64,000 bases of DNA from Nodosilinea sp. FACHB-131. GTDB lineage: Bacteria; Cyanobacteriota; Cyanobacteriia; Phormidesmidales; Phormidesmidaceae. The position numbers and the translations under genes are program-made. Numbering within the stretch: the first letter of the stretch is position 1; each line of letters begins with the position of its first letter. Positions 53,924 through 63,134 of the stretch are shown here, piece by piece. The DNA is taken from contig NZ_JACJOF010000036.1 of NCBI RefSeq assembly GCF_014695395.1, forward strand, positions 51,618 to 115,617, in the 5' to 3' direction. A model generated the notes under the pieces. That model was given only the letters and a program-made list of their open reading frames with translations. It had not been told where the DNA came from and made no database searches.

Positions 53924-54499
53924 CTAGCGGCTGTGGTTGCTGTCAGAGGCAATTTCCATGGGCCAGGTGCCAACGTACTGATTGACCACGTCGCCCTGGT
54001 ACATCATTCTCAAATTGAAGTAGTGGTAGCCATAGCGCCGGGGGTTGCGCACGTCGGAGAGCACCACTACTAGGTCAGTGTTGGCCTCAATCGGCTGCTC
54101 AGGGATGATTTCAATGCGGTTTTCGTCCTGAATCCAGTCGACGGCTTTGACTGGAATGACCTCACCCCCGCGCCAGTCGCCCTTGCGTAGCTCGATGGCG
54201 TTGGGGTCAAACCGACCGCCAATTTCGGTAAAGCTGTCGGGGTAGTCAATTTCTAGGGAAATGACATCGCGCGGCAGCTTGGTGCGCATGATGTTGAGGT
54301 AATAGCGGGAGTTGGTGCTGAAGGGATAGTTGAAATCGATCAGGTACCTGAGGCGATACTCAACCTCAACGCCGCCAAAGATGGTCAACCCAGTCTGAGC
54401 CTGGGTCGGTTGAGGCAGCGCGGTGCTGAGGCCGACCGCTGTGGCCACAGCGGCCAGCCCTAGGGCGGCCAACTTAAGCAATTTCTTAAGGGATGTCAT
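53924..54499 (-). CDS. Secreted DUF2808 protein
   Basis: 191 residues from the ATG at 54499, which is preceded by GGAGGTACACC. A signal peptide (LLKLAALGLAAVATAVGLS, cleavage near TQAQ) is followed by the DUF2808 domain (RYYLNIMRTKLPRDVISLEI, DYPDSFTEIGGRFDP, VVVLSDVRNPRRYGYHYFNL). The family is confined largely to cyanobacteria and is periplasmic or outer-membrane associated. Function unknown. Confidence 0.88.
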   Translation of the reverse strand: MTSLKKLLKLAALGLAAVATAVGLSTALPQPTQAQTGLTIFGGVEVEYRLRYLIDFNYPFSTNSRYYLNIMRTKLPRDVISLEIDYPDSFTEIGGRFDPNAIELRKGDWRGGEVIPVKAVDWIQDENRIEIIPEQPIEANTDLVVVLSDVRNPRRYGYHYFNLRMMYQGDVVNQYVGTWPMEIASDSNHSR

Positions 54500-54712
54500 G
54501 GTGTACCTCCAATGAAAACTGTCTGGCCGGGTAGCTTGGGGCAACCAATCTAGGCCACCCATCACAATAGCTCTAGCGGCCCAAAGGCGCACTCCGATCT
54601 GTGCCAGTGGTGCAACCGGGCTCCAGATATCAGGGAATTCCCAGGAAATTAGCCCCTAAATCTGCCCCAATCCTACCATTTAGCCTCTGTGCCCCAAGGC
54701 GTGGCGTCGCGG

Positions 54713-57700
54713 CTACTCGCCGTCGTCGTCAATGATGGCGTTACGATCGAGCAGCAGCAGGTTGCGCAGCTGGTCGGTGTCGAACTCGGTCAGCCAGCCC
54801 TCGCCCGCGCTGACTACCTGCTCGGAGAGGGCTTTTTTGCTCTCGATCATCTCGTGGATGCGCTCTTCAAGGGTGCCGGTAGTGACAAATTTGTGCACCT
54901 GCACATTGCGGGTCTGGCCAATGCGAAAGGCGCGGTCGGTGGCCTGGTTCTCGATCGCCGGGTTCCACCAGCGATCGTAGTGGAATACATGGTTGGCGCG
55001 GGTGAGGTTGAGGCCGACACCACCCGCCTTTAGCGACAGAATAAACAGGCGCGGCGCGGCGGGGTCATTCTGGAAGCGCTCGACCATGGCCTCGCGCTGA
55101 TTTTTGGTAGTGCTGCCGTAAAGAAACAGCGCCTCTTGGCCCAGATAGGACTGGAGGTGTCGCTGGAGCAGCTTGCCCCACTCAGCAAACTGGGTAAAGA
55201 TCAGGGCGCGATCGCCCTCGGCAATCACTTCCTCCAGCATTTCATCGAGCCGCTGGAGCTTGCCCGATCGCCCCTTCAGCCCCAGGCTCGACTCCTGCAA
55301 AAACTGGGCCGGGTGGTTGCAGATCTGCTTCAGCCGGGTCAACAGAGCGAGGATCTGCCCCTTGCGCTGCACCCCGGTGGCGTCGTCCAAAGTCTCTAGC
55401 GCCACATCGACGGTCTGCTGGTAGAGGTTGGCCTGCTCGGCTGACAGACCGCAGTACACGCTCATCTCCTGCTTTTCGGGCAGATCTTGAATGATGCTGC
55501 GATCGGTTTTAAGGCGGCGCAAAATGAATGGCTGCACTAGCCCCTTCAGCGCCTTCAGCGAGGCCACATCGCCGTAGCGCTCAATGGGGGTGGCAAAACG
55601 CCGCTGAAAGAAATTTTTCGGCCCCAGGTAGCCGGGGTTGAGAAAATCCATGATCGACCACAGCTCGCCCAGGCGATTTTCCACCGGGGTGCCGGTGAGG
55701 GCAACGCGAAACTGGGCCTCGATCTGGCGAGCCGCTTTAGACTGCTTGGCGTCGGAGTTTTTGATGTTCTGAGCTTCGTCGAGCACCAGGCAGGGCCAAC
55801 TCACCGACTGGAGCGGTTTGAGATCGCGGTAGATCAGCGCGTAGCTGGTGATCACCAGGTGCTTGCCCTGCACGGCTTTGGCAAAGCTGGCTCCCTTGGG
55901 GCGGCGATCGCCGTGGTGCACCAGGGTTTTGAGCTTAGGGGCAAACCGCTTCACCTCCTTTTCCCAGTTGCCGAGCACCGAGGTGGGGCACACCAGCAGC
56001 ACCGGGGTCTCAAGCCAGCCGTTGTCTTGCAGGTAGAGCAAAAAGGCAATTAGCTGGATGGTCTTGCCCAGACCCATGTCGTCGGCCAGGCAGGCCCCTA
56101 GGCCCCACTGTTCTAAAAACGCCAGCCACGACACCCCGCGTGCCTGGTAGGGCCGCAGCTTGCCTTTAAAGCCGCTAGGGGCCTCCATTTCTTCGAGGGT
56201 TTGGTTGCCGGTTGTGAGGGTTTCAATCAGGGTTTGCAGTGCCCCGGTGGCCTCAAAGCTAACTACCGGCAGCCGGTCGATCAGCTGGGTGTCGCCAGTG
56301 CTAATCCGCAGGGCATCTTCCACCGACAGGGGCGTGGCGGTCTTTTGCCCCGCTAAGAACTGCCGGGCTGCCTTTACATCCTGGGGCTTGAGCTCAACCC
56401 AGCGGCCATTGATTTCGACCAGCGGTGAGCCCTGGTTGATCAACTGCTCAAACTCAGCGGCGGAGAGGGTTTCCCCTGCGATCGACAGCTCCCAGCGAAA
56501 GTTGAGTAGGCTCTTGAGGCCGAGCCGCTGCCGCTGGTTCTGGGGTGGCACCTCGGCCTGCACTTTGAGACCCAGTCGCCCAGCTCCGTCTTCGGCCGTT
56601 TGGGCCAGACCAGGGGGCAGTTGGACCTCGACGCCGTTGTCTTGCAGCTGCCAGGCCGACGCTTTAATAAACTGGTAGGCCTGGATCGGATCGAGATCGC
56701 ACTGGGCCGGGTGCTGCTGCCGGAGACTCTCCCGAATCGGTTCGTACAGCCGGGCGGCTCGACCTAGGGCCCCCAGCAGGGTCTCTTGAGGTGATTTGAG
56801 AGTTGCCCCCTGGTGATGCAGCTCGTCTACGGGATGCTGCCAGATTAAATCTGCCCCCATCTGCCAGTCGGGGTTAGCCGCTGACTGAAGCTGGTATAGA
56901 AGCTGCCACGGCTGCTCGAGCTGTGGGGGTGGCTGTAGCACTAGCCGCAGGCGAAACTGGGTGGCGGGGTCTTCCGCTAAGGTCTGTAAGGGTGTGGTCC
57001 AGGTGGTGAGGGCCTCTTGCAGGCGGGCGGCAGCGGCAGCGGGGGCCTCTAGGGTACCTTCTGGCTGGCTTAGAGCTTGGAGCCAAGGCTGTAGTGGAAG
57101 CTCCTTGCTGAGATTGGCCAGACCGTTGAGGGGCTGAGCCTGGGCCGCTTGGCGCACCTGGTGGTCAACCAGGGCGGCTAAAAAGGTGAGCAGCAGCGGC
57201 TGGGGGTCGAGCAGGGGAACGCCACAGCCCAGAGGGAACTCGCCCTTAGCAACGGGCGGCAGATGGGTGCGACCGATTAGGGGCATAGCCCGCGCAAAAT
57301 GGCGCAGTCGCTCCTGGTCGGGGGCGCTGTCGAGCAGGGGATGCCAACCCGCTGCCAAGGTTTGGCTGGTGAGTTCTAGGCCCGGCAGAAACTTGCCCCG
57401 AGCCAGGAGGTTGAGCCCCCAGCGAGCGATGTGGCCCCAGTAGCGCAGGTCGGCCCCGATTTCGCCGGGGCCGGTCAAGGTGTGTTGCCCCAGAGGCAGG
57501 GCAAGCAGCATAGGCAAAAAGTCGGCTATGCCCAGGTGCCAGCCCTGCACCCGCCAGGGGTGGAGCACTGTGTTGGCCTGGACCGCATCGTCGGCTTCAA
57601 CGTCGACTCGGGCCGAGTGGACTAGCACGAGGGCCGATGGCGTGATCTGGGCGGGCAGTGGCAGGGCCAACTCTCCCCAGATCGGACCGATGGCGCGCGT

Positions 57701-58003
57701 CGCTGCTTTTGGCCCGCGTGATGCCCCTCGCCGACCGCTGCTCTCCGATGCTTTTTTGGCGCTTTTGCCAGTGCCCGCCGCTTTGGTCAACGCCGCTGGA
57801 AATAGCTCCTCAGTGGCACGGCCCACCAACTGCTTTTGCATGGCAGTGAGCACTTGGGCCAGGTCGGTTTGGGCCAGGGAATAGGGATGGGGATGCAGGC
57901 CGTCCCAGGGGGCGAGCCCTTCCGGTGGCAAGGGCTGCCAGGCCTCGGCCCAGAGAAAGAACTGCTGCGCCTGGGGAACCCAACTGACGTGTAGTATTGC
58001 CAT
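54713..58003 (-). CDS. SNF2/SWI2-family ATPase (DEAD/DEAH helicase-like)
   Basis: 1096 residues. The N-terminal 480 residues form the SNF2-associated domain common in bacterial members; the motor follows with motif I DDMGLGKTIQLIAF, motif II LVLDEAQNIKN, motif III ALTGTPVENR, and motifs V-VI LSLKAGGVGLNLTRA and DRAFRIGQTRNVQVHKF. It should translocate on double-stranded DNA. In bacteria such proteins are linked to RNA polymerase recycling or DNA repair; the role here is unknown. The Ala/Gln-rich region has many HIP1 sites. Confidence 0.92.
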   Translation of the reverse strand: MAILHVSWVPQAQQFFLWAEAWQPLPPEGLAPWDGLHPHPYSLAQTDLAQVLTAMQKQLVGRATEELFPAALTKAAGTGKSAKKASESSGRRGASRGPKAATRAIGPIWGELALPLPAQITPSALVLVHSARVDVEADDAVQANTVLHPWRVQGWHLGIADFLPMLLALPLGQHTLTGPGEIGADLRYWGHIARWGLNLLARGKFLPGLELTSQTLAAGWHPLLDSAPDQERLRHFARAMPLIGRTHLPPVAKGEFPLGCGVPLLDPQPLLLTFLAALVDHQVRQAAQAQPLNGLANLSKELPLQPWLQALSQPEGTLEAPAAAAARLQEALTTWTTPLQTLAEDPATQFRLRLVLQPPPQLEQPWQLLYQLQSAANPDWQMGADLIWQHPVDELHHQGATLKSPQETLLGALGRAARLYEPIRESLRQQHPAQCDLDPIQAYQFIKASAWQLQDNGVEVQLPPGLAQTAEDGAGRLGLKVQAEVPPQNQRQRLGLKSLLNFRWELSIAGETLSAAEFEQLINQGSPLVEINGRWVELKPQDVKAARQFLAGQKTATPLSVEDALRISTGDTQLIDRLPVVSFEATGALQTLIETLTTGNQTLEEMEAPSGFKGKLRPYQARGVSWLAFLEQWGLGACLADDMGLGKTIQLIAFLLYLQDNGWLETPVLLVCPTSVLGNWEKEVKRFAPKLKTLVHHGDRRPKGASFAKAVQGKHLVITSYALIYRDLKPLQSVSWPCLVLDEAQNIKNSDAKQSKAARQIEAQFRVALTGTPVENRLGELWSIMDFLNPGYLGPKNFFQRRFATPIERYGDVASLKALKGLVQPFILRRLKTDRSIIQDLPEKQEMSVYCGLSAEQANLYQQTVDVALETLDDATGVQRKGQILALLTRLKQICNHPAQFLQESSLGLKGRSGKLQRLDEMLEEVIAEGDRALIFTQFAEWGKLLQRHLQSYLGQEALFLYGSTTKNQREAMVERFQNDPAAPRLFILSLKAGGVGLNLTRANHVFHYDRWWNPAIENQATDRAFRIGQTRNVQVHKFVTTGTLEERIHEMIESKKALSEQVVSAGEGWLTEFDTDQLRNLLLLDRNAIIDDDGE

Positions 58004-58224
58004 TAGCCCTGTATCTACGACTCGCTCAAAAGTTTGGCATGGGTTGGGAGCAGGTAGATAGGGCCAGTTGCCCCTCGGCTGCGGGTAAAACGCCAGTGAG
58101 TACCCCGGCGGGTAAGCCCATCCTCAAAGCCCCGTTCTCGGTTACGCCTGGTGTGCAGAAAACCTGCTTAATTTGCCTATCTTACTCTCTCAGGCTGGCC
58201 CTGGCTGGGCATCCTTTAGAACCT

Positions 58225-59013
58225 TTAGGCATATTCCATCGTGACTGGGGTATGGTCGCTGGGTTTTTCCCAACGGCGAGGTTCGAGGTCAATGGTGCAG
58301 CTGAGGGCGCGATCACTCAACCCCGCCGACAGATAGTGGTGGTCAATGCGCCAGCCCATGTTCCGCTGAAAAGCGGCGGTTCGGTAGTCCCACCAGCTGA
58401 AGTGACCTCCCTCATCATTAAATAGGCGAAAGCCATCCTTAAGCCCTACCGCCATCACCTCCATAAGCGCCGCTCGCTCGGTGGGGGAGGACATAATGTG
58501 CTTCTCTTTGCCTTCCGGGTTATGGATATCTTTGTCTTCGAGGGCAATGTTGAAGTCACCGCAAACGTTCAGGTTGGGGTACTCGGTGAGCAAAGTAGCT
58601 AGATACTCTTTTAGGCAGGCTAACCAACGCAGCTTGTACTCGTACTTTTCGCTGCCGACAGAGCTGCCGTTGGGCACGTAGAGATTCACTATATAGATGT
58701 CGTCCCACAGCCCGGCGATCACTCGCTTTTGATCGTCTAAATCACCGACGCGATCTTCTCCCAGAACGGGAGCAAAGCCGTATTGCACCTTCTCTAGGGG
58801 TTGACGACTGAGCAAGGCTACTCCGTTATAAGACTTTTGGCCGTGGATATAGGCGGTGTAGCCCAACTCTGAAAAGGCTGCGGTCGGAAACGTTTCGTTG
58901 ATGACCTTAGTCTCTTGGAGGCACAGCACATCTACTGGATTGGTTTGCAGCCACTGGGTCGCGTGGTCGAGGCGCGATCGAATGGAGTTGACGTTCCAGG
59001 TGGCAACTTTCAT
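58225..59013 (-). CDS. xth: Exodeoxyribonuclease III
   Basis: 262 residues of the EEP fold. Catalytic motifs: ATWNVNSIRSR with the Asn, CLQETKV with the metal-binding Glu, NLYVPNGS with the Tyr, GDFNIALED with the Asp and Asn, and KPSDHTPVT with the His. It nicks abasic sites and trims 3' ends in base excision repair. Monocistronic, separated from the SNF2 gene by 221 GC-rich bases in which I see no gene. Confidence 0.93.
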   Translation of the reverse strand: MKVATWNVNSIRSRLDHATQWLQTNPVDVLCLQETKVINETFPTAAFSELGYTAYIHGQKSYNGVALLSRQPLEKVQYGFAPVLGEDRVGDLDDQKRVIAGLWDDIYIVNLYVPNGSSVGSEKYEYKLRWLACLKEYLATLLTEYPNLNVCGDFNIALEDKDIHNPEGKEKHIMSSPTERAALMEVMAVGLKDGFRLFNDEGGHFSWWDYRTAAFQRNMGWRIDHHYLSAGLSDRALSCTIDLEPRRWEKPSDHTPVTMEYA

Positions 59014-59099
59014 AGACGGGGTTAAGCTAAACAGGTAGGGTCACAACGTTCTAGCTTAAGGGGTGGACCGCCCAAAAGGATCGCGCCCAAAGGATTGCA

Positions 59100-59393
59100 A
59101 TGCCATCGGAATTTCCCTCAAATTCACAACCAGAGGGCAAAGCTTTAGTCAAGGAAGTGTGTCGCCGCATTCGGCTAGCTCGCAGCTATTGGGATGCCCA
59201 CAACAACGCCGCCTGTCGGGGCGAGCGAGAAAAGGCCCTAGCCCTTTACAACACGCTGACCAAGGAGCAAAAAGACCAGATTCCCCAAACCCTGCGGGTG
59301 TGGCTGCGCTACCGCAGCGAGAAGTATTTTGGCGCGCATCAGACGCCACCGGGAAATAAGGGGCGATCTGCCAAGGGTCGAGGTAAGAAGTAG
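59100..59393 (+). CDS. Small hypothetical protein
   Basis: 97 residues. The middle is helical and charged (KALVKEVCRRIRLARSYWDA, ALALYNTLTKEQKDQIPQTL, VWLRYRSEKYFG) and the C-terminus is very basic (NKGRSAKGRGKK), suggesting nucleic acid binding. I do not recognise the family but the length and codon use support a real gene. Start at the ATG at 59100, preceded by AAAGGA. Sits 31 bases before tRNA-Ala. Confidence 0.7.
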   Translation: MPSEFPSNSQPEGKALVKEVCRRIRLARSYWDAHNNAACRGEREKALALYNTLTKEQKDQIPQTLRVWLRYRSEKYFGAHQTPPGNKGRSAKGRGKK

Positions 59394-59424
59394 ACAGGGG
59401 TTTTGGTAGAATACTGGCAGTTTA

Positions 59425-59497
59425 GGGGAATTAGCTCAGTTGGTAGAGCGCTGCGATCGCACCGCAGAGGTCAGGAGTTCGAATCTCCTATTCTCCA
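59425..59497 (+). tRNA. tRNA-Ala (anticodon CGC)
   Basis: 73 bases: acceptor GGGGAAT pairs with ATTCTCC (one G-T pair), D arm TAGCTCAGTTGGTAGAGC, anticodon stem CTGCG/CGCAG with loop ATCGCAC (anticodon CGC), T arm with AGTTCGAAT. Discriminator A. A full HIP1 palindrome spans the anticodon stem and loop. Confidence 0.95.
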
Positions 59498-59574
59498 TTA
59501 GCTGTCTACTTACTTGCTAACGCTGGGTACAGGTTCCCAGACCTCCTGTAGTAGAGCATCGAAGTTGGGGACGA

Positions 59575-59619
59575 CCCCTTACTCCTTACCCCTTACCCCT
59601 TACCCCTTACCCCTTACCC
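59575..59619. repeat. Tandem heptamer repeat CCCTTAC
   Basis: About six copies of the heptamer CCCCTTA, one with a single change (CTCCTTA). It ends two bases before the stop codon of the NIL-domain gene that lies on the minus strand. Typical of cyanobacterial short tandem repeats. Confidence 0.85.
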
Positions 59620-59621
59620 TG

Positions 59622-60317
59622 TTAAGGTTGAAGCCATAGGGCGCAGTCGGATCGGTTGAGAGTAGCGACGGCAGCCTCTAGATTTAGGGGGCGACCCCAG
59701 AGCTCTAGCTCAAACCAGCCGTCTTGATCGCCTTGGCTGGGGAGAGATGCGCTCAAAATAGTGATGGCCACCTCGCAATCTTTGACCAAGTCAGAGATCA
59801 CCGGTTGAGGATGGCAGTGGCCAGGAATATGGAGATATAGGCGAATGCGATCGCATCCTTTGGGCAACGCCACCGGCTTTTGATCGCGCGTTTCTGCCTC
59901 ATTCAATAGTCTGGGTGTGGCTTTGATATCTCGCTTCGGCACAAACTGAACCCGCAAGTCTTTCAGGTAGGCCAATGAGCTTGCCTGCTGCTGGGGGCTA
60001 CCCAATAGCGCCAGCACAAACTCACCTCCTCGCTTCCGTCGGGATGACAGCGCTGCCCCCACAATGTTGACCGTTACCCCAAAGCGCGAGGTTAACCGTG
60101 ACAAAATCGGCAGTCGCCGATAGGTCGGCGGAATCACCACCTGACAAACTACAGGTTCCCTTGGCAATATATCCACCGAGGTCGGAGGCAGCGGCTGCCG
60201 ATGGCGCACATGTTCCCTTGGGGAAAAGCAAGCCATCGGGCGAGGCAGCCCCACCGGAGCCAAAGAAAACCAGGGTTCACCCACCGCCAGCTCGTATTCT
60301 AGATTTGAGTACCACAT
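59622..60317 (-). CDS. Protein with two NIL-like domains
   Basis: 231 residues from the ATG at 60317 (a TTG at 60335 is possible). After a non-conserved leader of about 50 residues there are two similar ferredoxin-fold units: VVIPPTYRRLPILSRLTSRF to EFVLALLGSPQQQASSLAYL, and LYLHIPGHCHPQPVISDLVK to WFELELWGRPLNLEAAVATL. This is the NIL pattern usually found fused to MetN or ferredoxins as a ligand-binding module. A free-standing pair with no transporter next to it suggests a sensor or regulator, by inference. Confidence 0.7.
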   Translation of the reverse strand: MWYSNLEYELAVGEPWFSLAPVGLPRPMACFSPREHVRHRQPLPPTSVDILPREPVVCQVVIPPTYRRLPILSRLTSRFGVTVNIVGAALSSRRKRGGEFVLALLGSPQQQASSLAYLKDLRVQFVPKRDIKATPRLLNEAETRDQKPVALPKGCDRIRLYLHIPGHCHPQPVISDLVKDCEVAITILSASLPSQGDQDGWFELELWGRPLNLEAAVATLNRSDCALWLQP

Positions 60318-60489
60318 GGCAAAAACACTGTGCAAAGCTTAGTCATCCATTCACGGCCACACCTCAGGCGTGGCGTACATTCGCCGTGAGGAGCTATGGG
60401 TTGAACCCAATTGAGGTTCAGGTAAAGCACATTACAAATGAGATTTAACTACTAACTACACGTTTCAATGTCTTTGTCCCTATTGCTCC

Positions 60490-61440
60490 CTACGCCGCCT
60501 GCGGCGTATACCCCGATGAATTGCCTTGAATCACCTCACTGTGGGTACCTCGCACGCTAATCGGCACATCGCCTGCAACCGTGACTCGACGCACGCGACG
60601 GGGTTGGCCGTCATAGTCGTAGACCCCGTAGTGCTGCGTAGCCCGGTTGTCCCAAAAAGCGACATCGCCCAGCTGCCAGCGCCAGCGCACGGTGTTTTCG
60701 GGCCGGGTGACGTAGCTTTGTAGCATGCGCAGCACATCCGCCGACTCAAATGTCGATAGGCCACGCAGGTGACGCACAAAGCCACCGAGAAAGAGGCAGC
60801 GCTCTTGAGTTTCGGGGTGAACACGCACTACCGGATGCAGGGTTTCGTAAACAGTGGCTGAGAATTTTTCTTGGAATGCTCTGGCCTCGGCAGAAACAGA
60901 CTGGGATGCGGCAGCGTAGTCATAGGCATTGCTGTGGATGGCCCAGGCATCGTCGGCCAGGGTTTTGAGGCAGGGAGGTAAGTCTTGGTAGGCGGTGACG
61001 GTGTTGGCCCAGAGGGTGTCGCCACCCGCAGGAGGCAACTCTAAAACGCGCAACACTGAACCCAGGGGCGGTCGATCGACAAAGGTGACGTCGGTGTGCC
61101 AAAAGTTGGTGCGCGACGGGGTGCGGCCGTAGTCTATATCGAGAACGGCGGGGTGGTCGGCGGGCGGGGCCACGGTGGGATGAGCGCCGGTAATGTCGCC
61201 AAAGCATCGAGCAAAGGCCACTTGGCTAGAGTCATCTAGCGATTGGTTGCGAAAGAAGATCACTTTGTACTTCAGCAAGGCCTGGCGAATTGCACCGACG
61301 GTGCGATGGTCAAGACCTGGCCCAGAAGGGCCGCCCAGCTGCTCCCGCAAATTTATCCCTCGAATTTCGGCCCCAATTCGCCCACTGAGGGGTTGGATAT
61401 CTAGGTCAAGGGCTACTGGGCGAAGGCCAACTAAACTCAT
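60490..61440 (-). CDS. TauD/TfdA family 2-oxoglutarate dioxygenase
   Basis: 316 residues from the ATG at 61440, preceded by GGAG. The iron ligands are His and Asp in FWHTDVTFVDRPP and the distal His in RATQHYGVYDYDG; the 2-oxoglutarate Arg follows in RRVRRVTVAGD. SGRIGAEIRGINL and IFFRNQSLDD are N-terminal family landmarks. It probably hydroxylates taurine, another sulfonate or a related organic acid. No sulfonate transporter is adjacent, so the substrate is open. Confidence 0.9.
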   Translation of the reverse strand: MSLVGLRPVALDLDIQPLSGRIGAEIRGINLREQLGGPSGPGLDHRTVGAIRQALLKYKVIFFRNQSLDDSSQVAFARCFGDITGAHPTVAPPADHPAVLDIDYGRTPSRTNFWHTDVTFVDRPPLGSVLRVLELPPAGGDTLWANTVTAYQDLPPCLKTLADDAWAIHSNAYDYAAASQSVSAEARAFQEKFSATVYETLHPVVRVHPETQERCLFLGGFVRHLRGLSTFESADVLRMLQSYVTRPENTVRWRWQLGDVAFWDNRATQHYGVYDYDGQPRRVRRVTVAGDVPISVRGTHSEVIQGNSSGYTPQAA

Positions 61441-62361
61441 CGTTATCACTCCAAACATTTAGTGTGGTGGGGGATCTGCCTGCCGTTAGCCATGTAATAG
61501 ACGGGGCAAGAGTAGAAAAGATCAGGAATTTTGAGTACTCTCTAGCCAACCGGTCGATTGATCTTGGCCGCCGAACACTCAGCTGAAAAAGGCAATAAGT
61601 CAAATTGATTCTTGGATTCAGCTTTCAAGAAGTCAATCTACTGTAATCCGGTCGACTTGCCGGAGTTAATTAATTTTGTACAGAATAGCATGATTTATTT
61701 TTTAGACGCTAGTACTTGCCTCTATTTTTCAAAACCTTATTTTTTTAAGGAATATCTCATTGGTTTAAATGTTTCTAGCACTACAATTCTTGGTCAAAAT
61801 GAATTTTATTGGAGCCAGAAACTATTCAATCTAATAGATTTTGTCTCAAAAGGCTGCCTAAAATGCTCTTTTTACTGGTACTACCCTTAAATTGGCTAGA
61901 TCGCTGAGTGCTTGGTCTAGAGAATGTTGCCTCAGTTACTTTTGAGAAAAACTTGATACGAAATCTTGTTTTCTGGGCAACAAATGCAGCTTGCCAACGT
62001 CCGCAGCTGGCAAAGTAGCTACTGATAAGCTCAGCCGAATAAGCCTGGATTTTTAATTACTTTCATTTAATCTACCGTAAATCTATCGACAAACCGTTCT
62101 TTATGTGGCAGTTTAATGGAATCAAGTTTTAGATAGCTATTAAGCCCAGTTTTTTGCAGGGCTTTATTAGTGCTAATAGGGTTGGAAAATGCTCTGACCC
62201 ATACTCTTTTTGCTGGCAGTGTCACGGCTTCTCATCTCGGTGATGCATCTTGCGGCAGGGTGGTTTGCCTTTGTAGGCGCCCTGTCTGCGATCGCAGATC
62301 TGGGTGGATGACGGTTTGGCAATGGCAGTCACTAACCCTAGTTTTTGTTGAAGGATAGACG
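61441..62361. other. Long AT-rich intergenic region
   Basis: 921 bases without a gene I can support. Frames at 61612-61890 (TTG start, aromatic-rich peptide) and 62170-62358 lack ribosome binding sites and family features. The AT-rich composition from about 61590 to 62110 contrasts with both flanks and may mark old inserted or decayed sequence. Confidence 0.5.
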
Positions 62362-62859
62362 ATGGAATACGGGACAAAGGTGACCGATACCTTAACCACC
62401 ATGGGGCAGGTGCGAGTCGAACAGCTGCAAGAAGCGGTGCAGGAGGGATTTAGCTCGGTGTTGAACCTGAGAGTGCCCAATGAGCTAGGTTTTTGGGCTG
62501 GGGAGCAGCAGGTCGCAGAATCTTTGGGGTTGTGCTATGCCCACATTCCCCTTCGGCTAGAGCATCTAGAAGAAGCGGTGATCGCCCAAATTTTGCGGCA
62601 GCTCGATCAGTTACCTAAGCCGGTACTCGTGCATTGCGCTGCTGGCATGCGATCGACTGCCATTGCCCTATTGAGCACTGCGATCGCCGAGCGACTCACC
62701 CCAGAGCAAACCGTCGAAAAAGCCTACGCCATTGGCTTTCACTACATCGACAACACCCTAGTCAGTCCTCAGCTGAGGGAGCGTTTTTTCGACTACGTGG
62801 CCCAGCATTCTAAGGCGAAGCGTCCGGCGGAGCGGCAAATTGAGGCCCAGGCCGCCTAA
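62362..62859 (+). CDS. DUF442 / beta-lactamase hydrolase-like phosphatase
   Basis: 165 residues. The active-site loop VLVHCAAGMRSTAIAL has the Cys-x4-Arg layout of the DUF442 dual-specificity-phosphatase-like family; QEAVQEGFSSVLNLRVPNEL carries the upstream structural motif. The protein is soluble and shorter than the fused bifunctional Blh proteins, so it represents the phosphatase module alone. Its substrate is not known; related modules occur in sulfide-responsive systems. The start has no strong Shine-Dalgarno. Confidence 0.85.
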   Translation: MEYGTKVTDTLTTMGQVRVEQLQEAVQEGFSSVLNLRVPNELGFWAGEQQVAESLGLCYAHIPLRLEHLEEAVIAQILRQLDQLPKPVLVHCAAGMRSTAIALLSTAIAERLTPEQTVEKAYAIGFHYIDNTLVSPQLRERFFDYVAQHSKAKRPAERQIEAQAA

Positions 62860-62887
62860 GTAAAGAGGTATGGATGGGAGGGGGTAG

Positions 62888-63077
62888 CTGCTCGTATTAG
62901 CCAGGGCCAAGCTCAAGCCAGGGGGTGAGCCCCAAGCCCTGGCGGCGCTAATTCAGGGGGTGCTGCTGCTGGGGCGGCTTTACCAGCAGCCCCAGCGGTT
63001 AAAGGCCGGATTTGGACCAGGTGCGCCGCCACCTGCGCGAGGCTTTGATAGAAGAACCTGGCACTGGGTTGGGATGA
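62888..63077 (+). pseudogene. Possible remnant of a coding gene, frameshifted
   Basis: From 62888 an open frame reads ...AKLKPGGEPQALAALIQG and VLLLGRLYQQPQRLKA; from 63012 a different frame continues as LDQVRRHLREALIEEPGTG before a TGA at 63075. The two halves look like one helical C-terminal segment broken by a frameshift. No start codon is present and I cannot name the parent. Confidence 0.3.
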
Positions 63078-63088
63078 ATTTGACGGGC

Positions 63089-63122
63089 GGGGTGGATGGG
63101 TAGGGGTAAGGGGTGGATGGGT
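63089..63122. repeat. Short tandem octamer repeat (STRR type)
   Basis: Two copies of GGGTGGATGG separated by GTAGGGGTAAG. It shares the octamer GGTGGATG with the arrays at 14361, 20411 and 38771. Confidence 0.65.
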
Positions 63123-63134
63123 TCGGGGGAGTGT

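Noticed and set aside
61612..61890. 92-residue frame rich in Phe and Tyr
   Set aside because: TTG start without Shine-Dalgarno, AT-rich background, and no recognisable domain.
62170..62358. 62-residue frame before the DUF442 gene
   Set aside because: Cys/Arg-rich peptide without start signal or family features.
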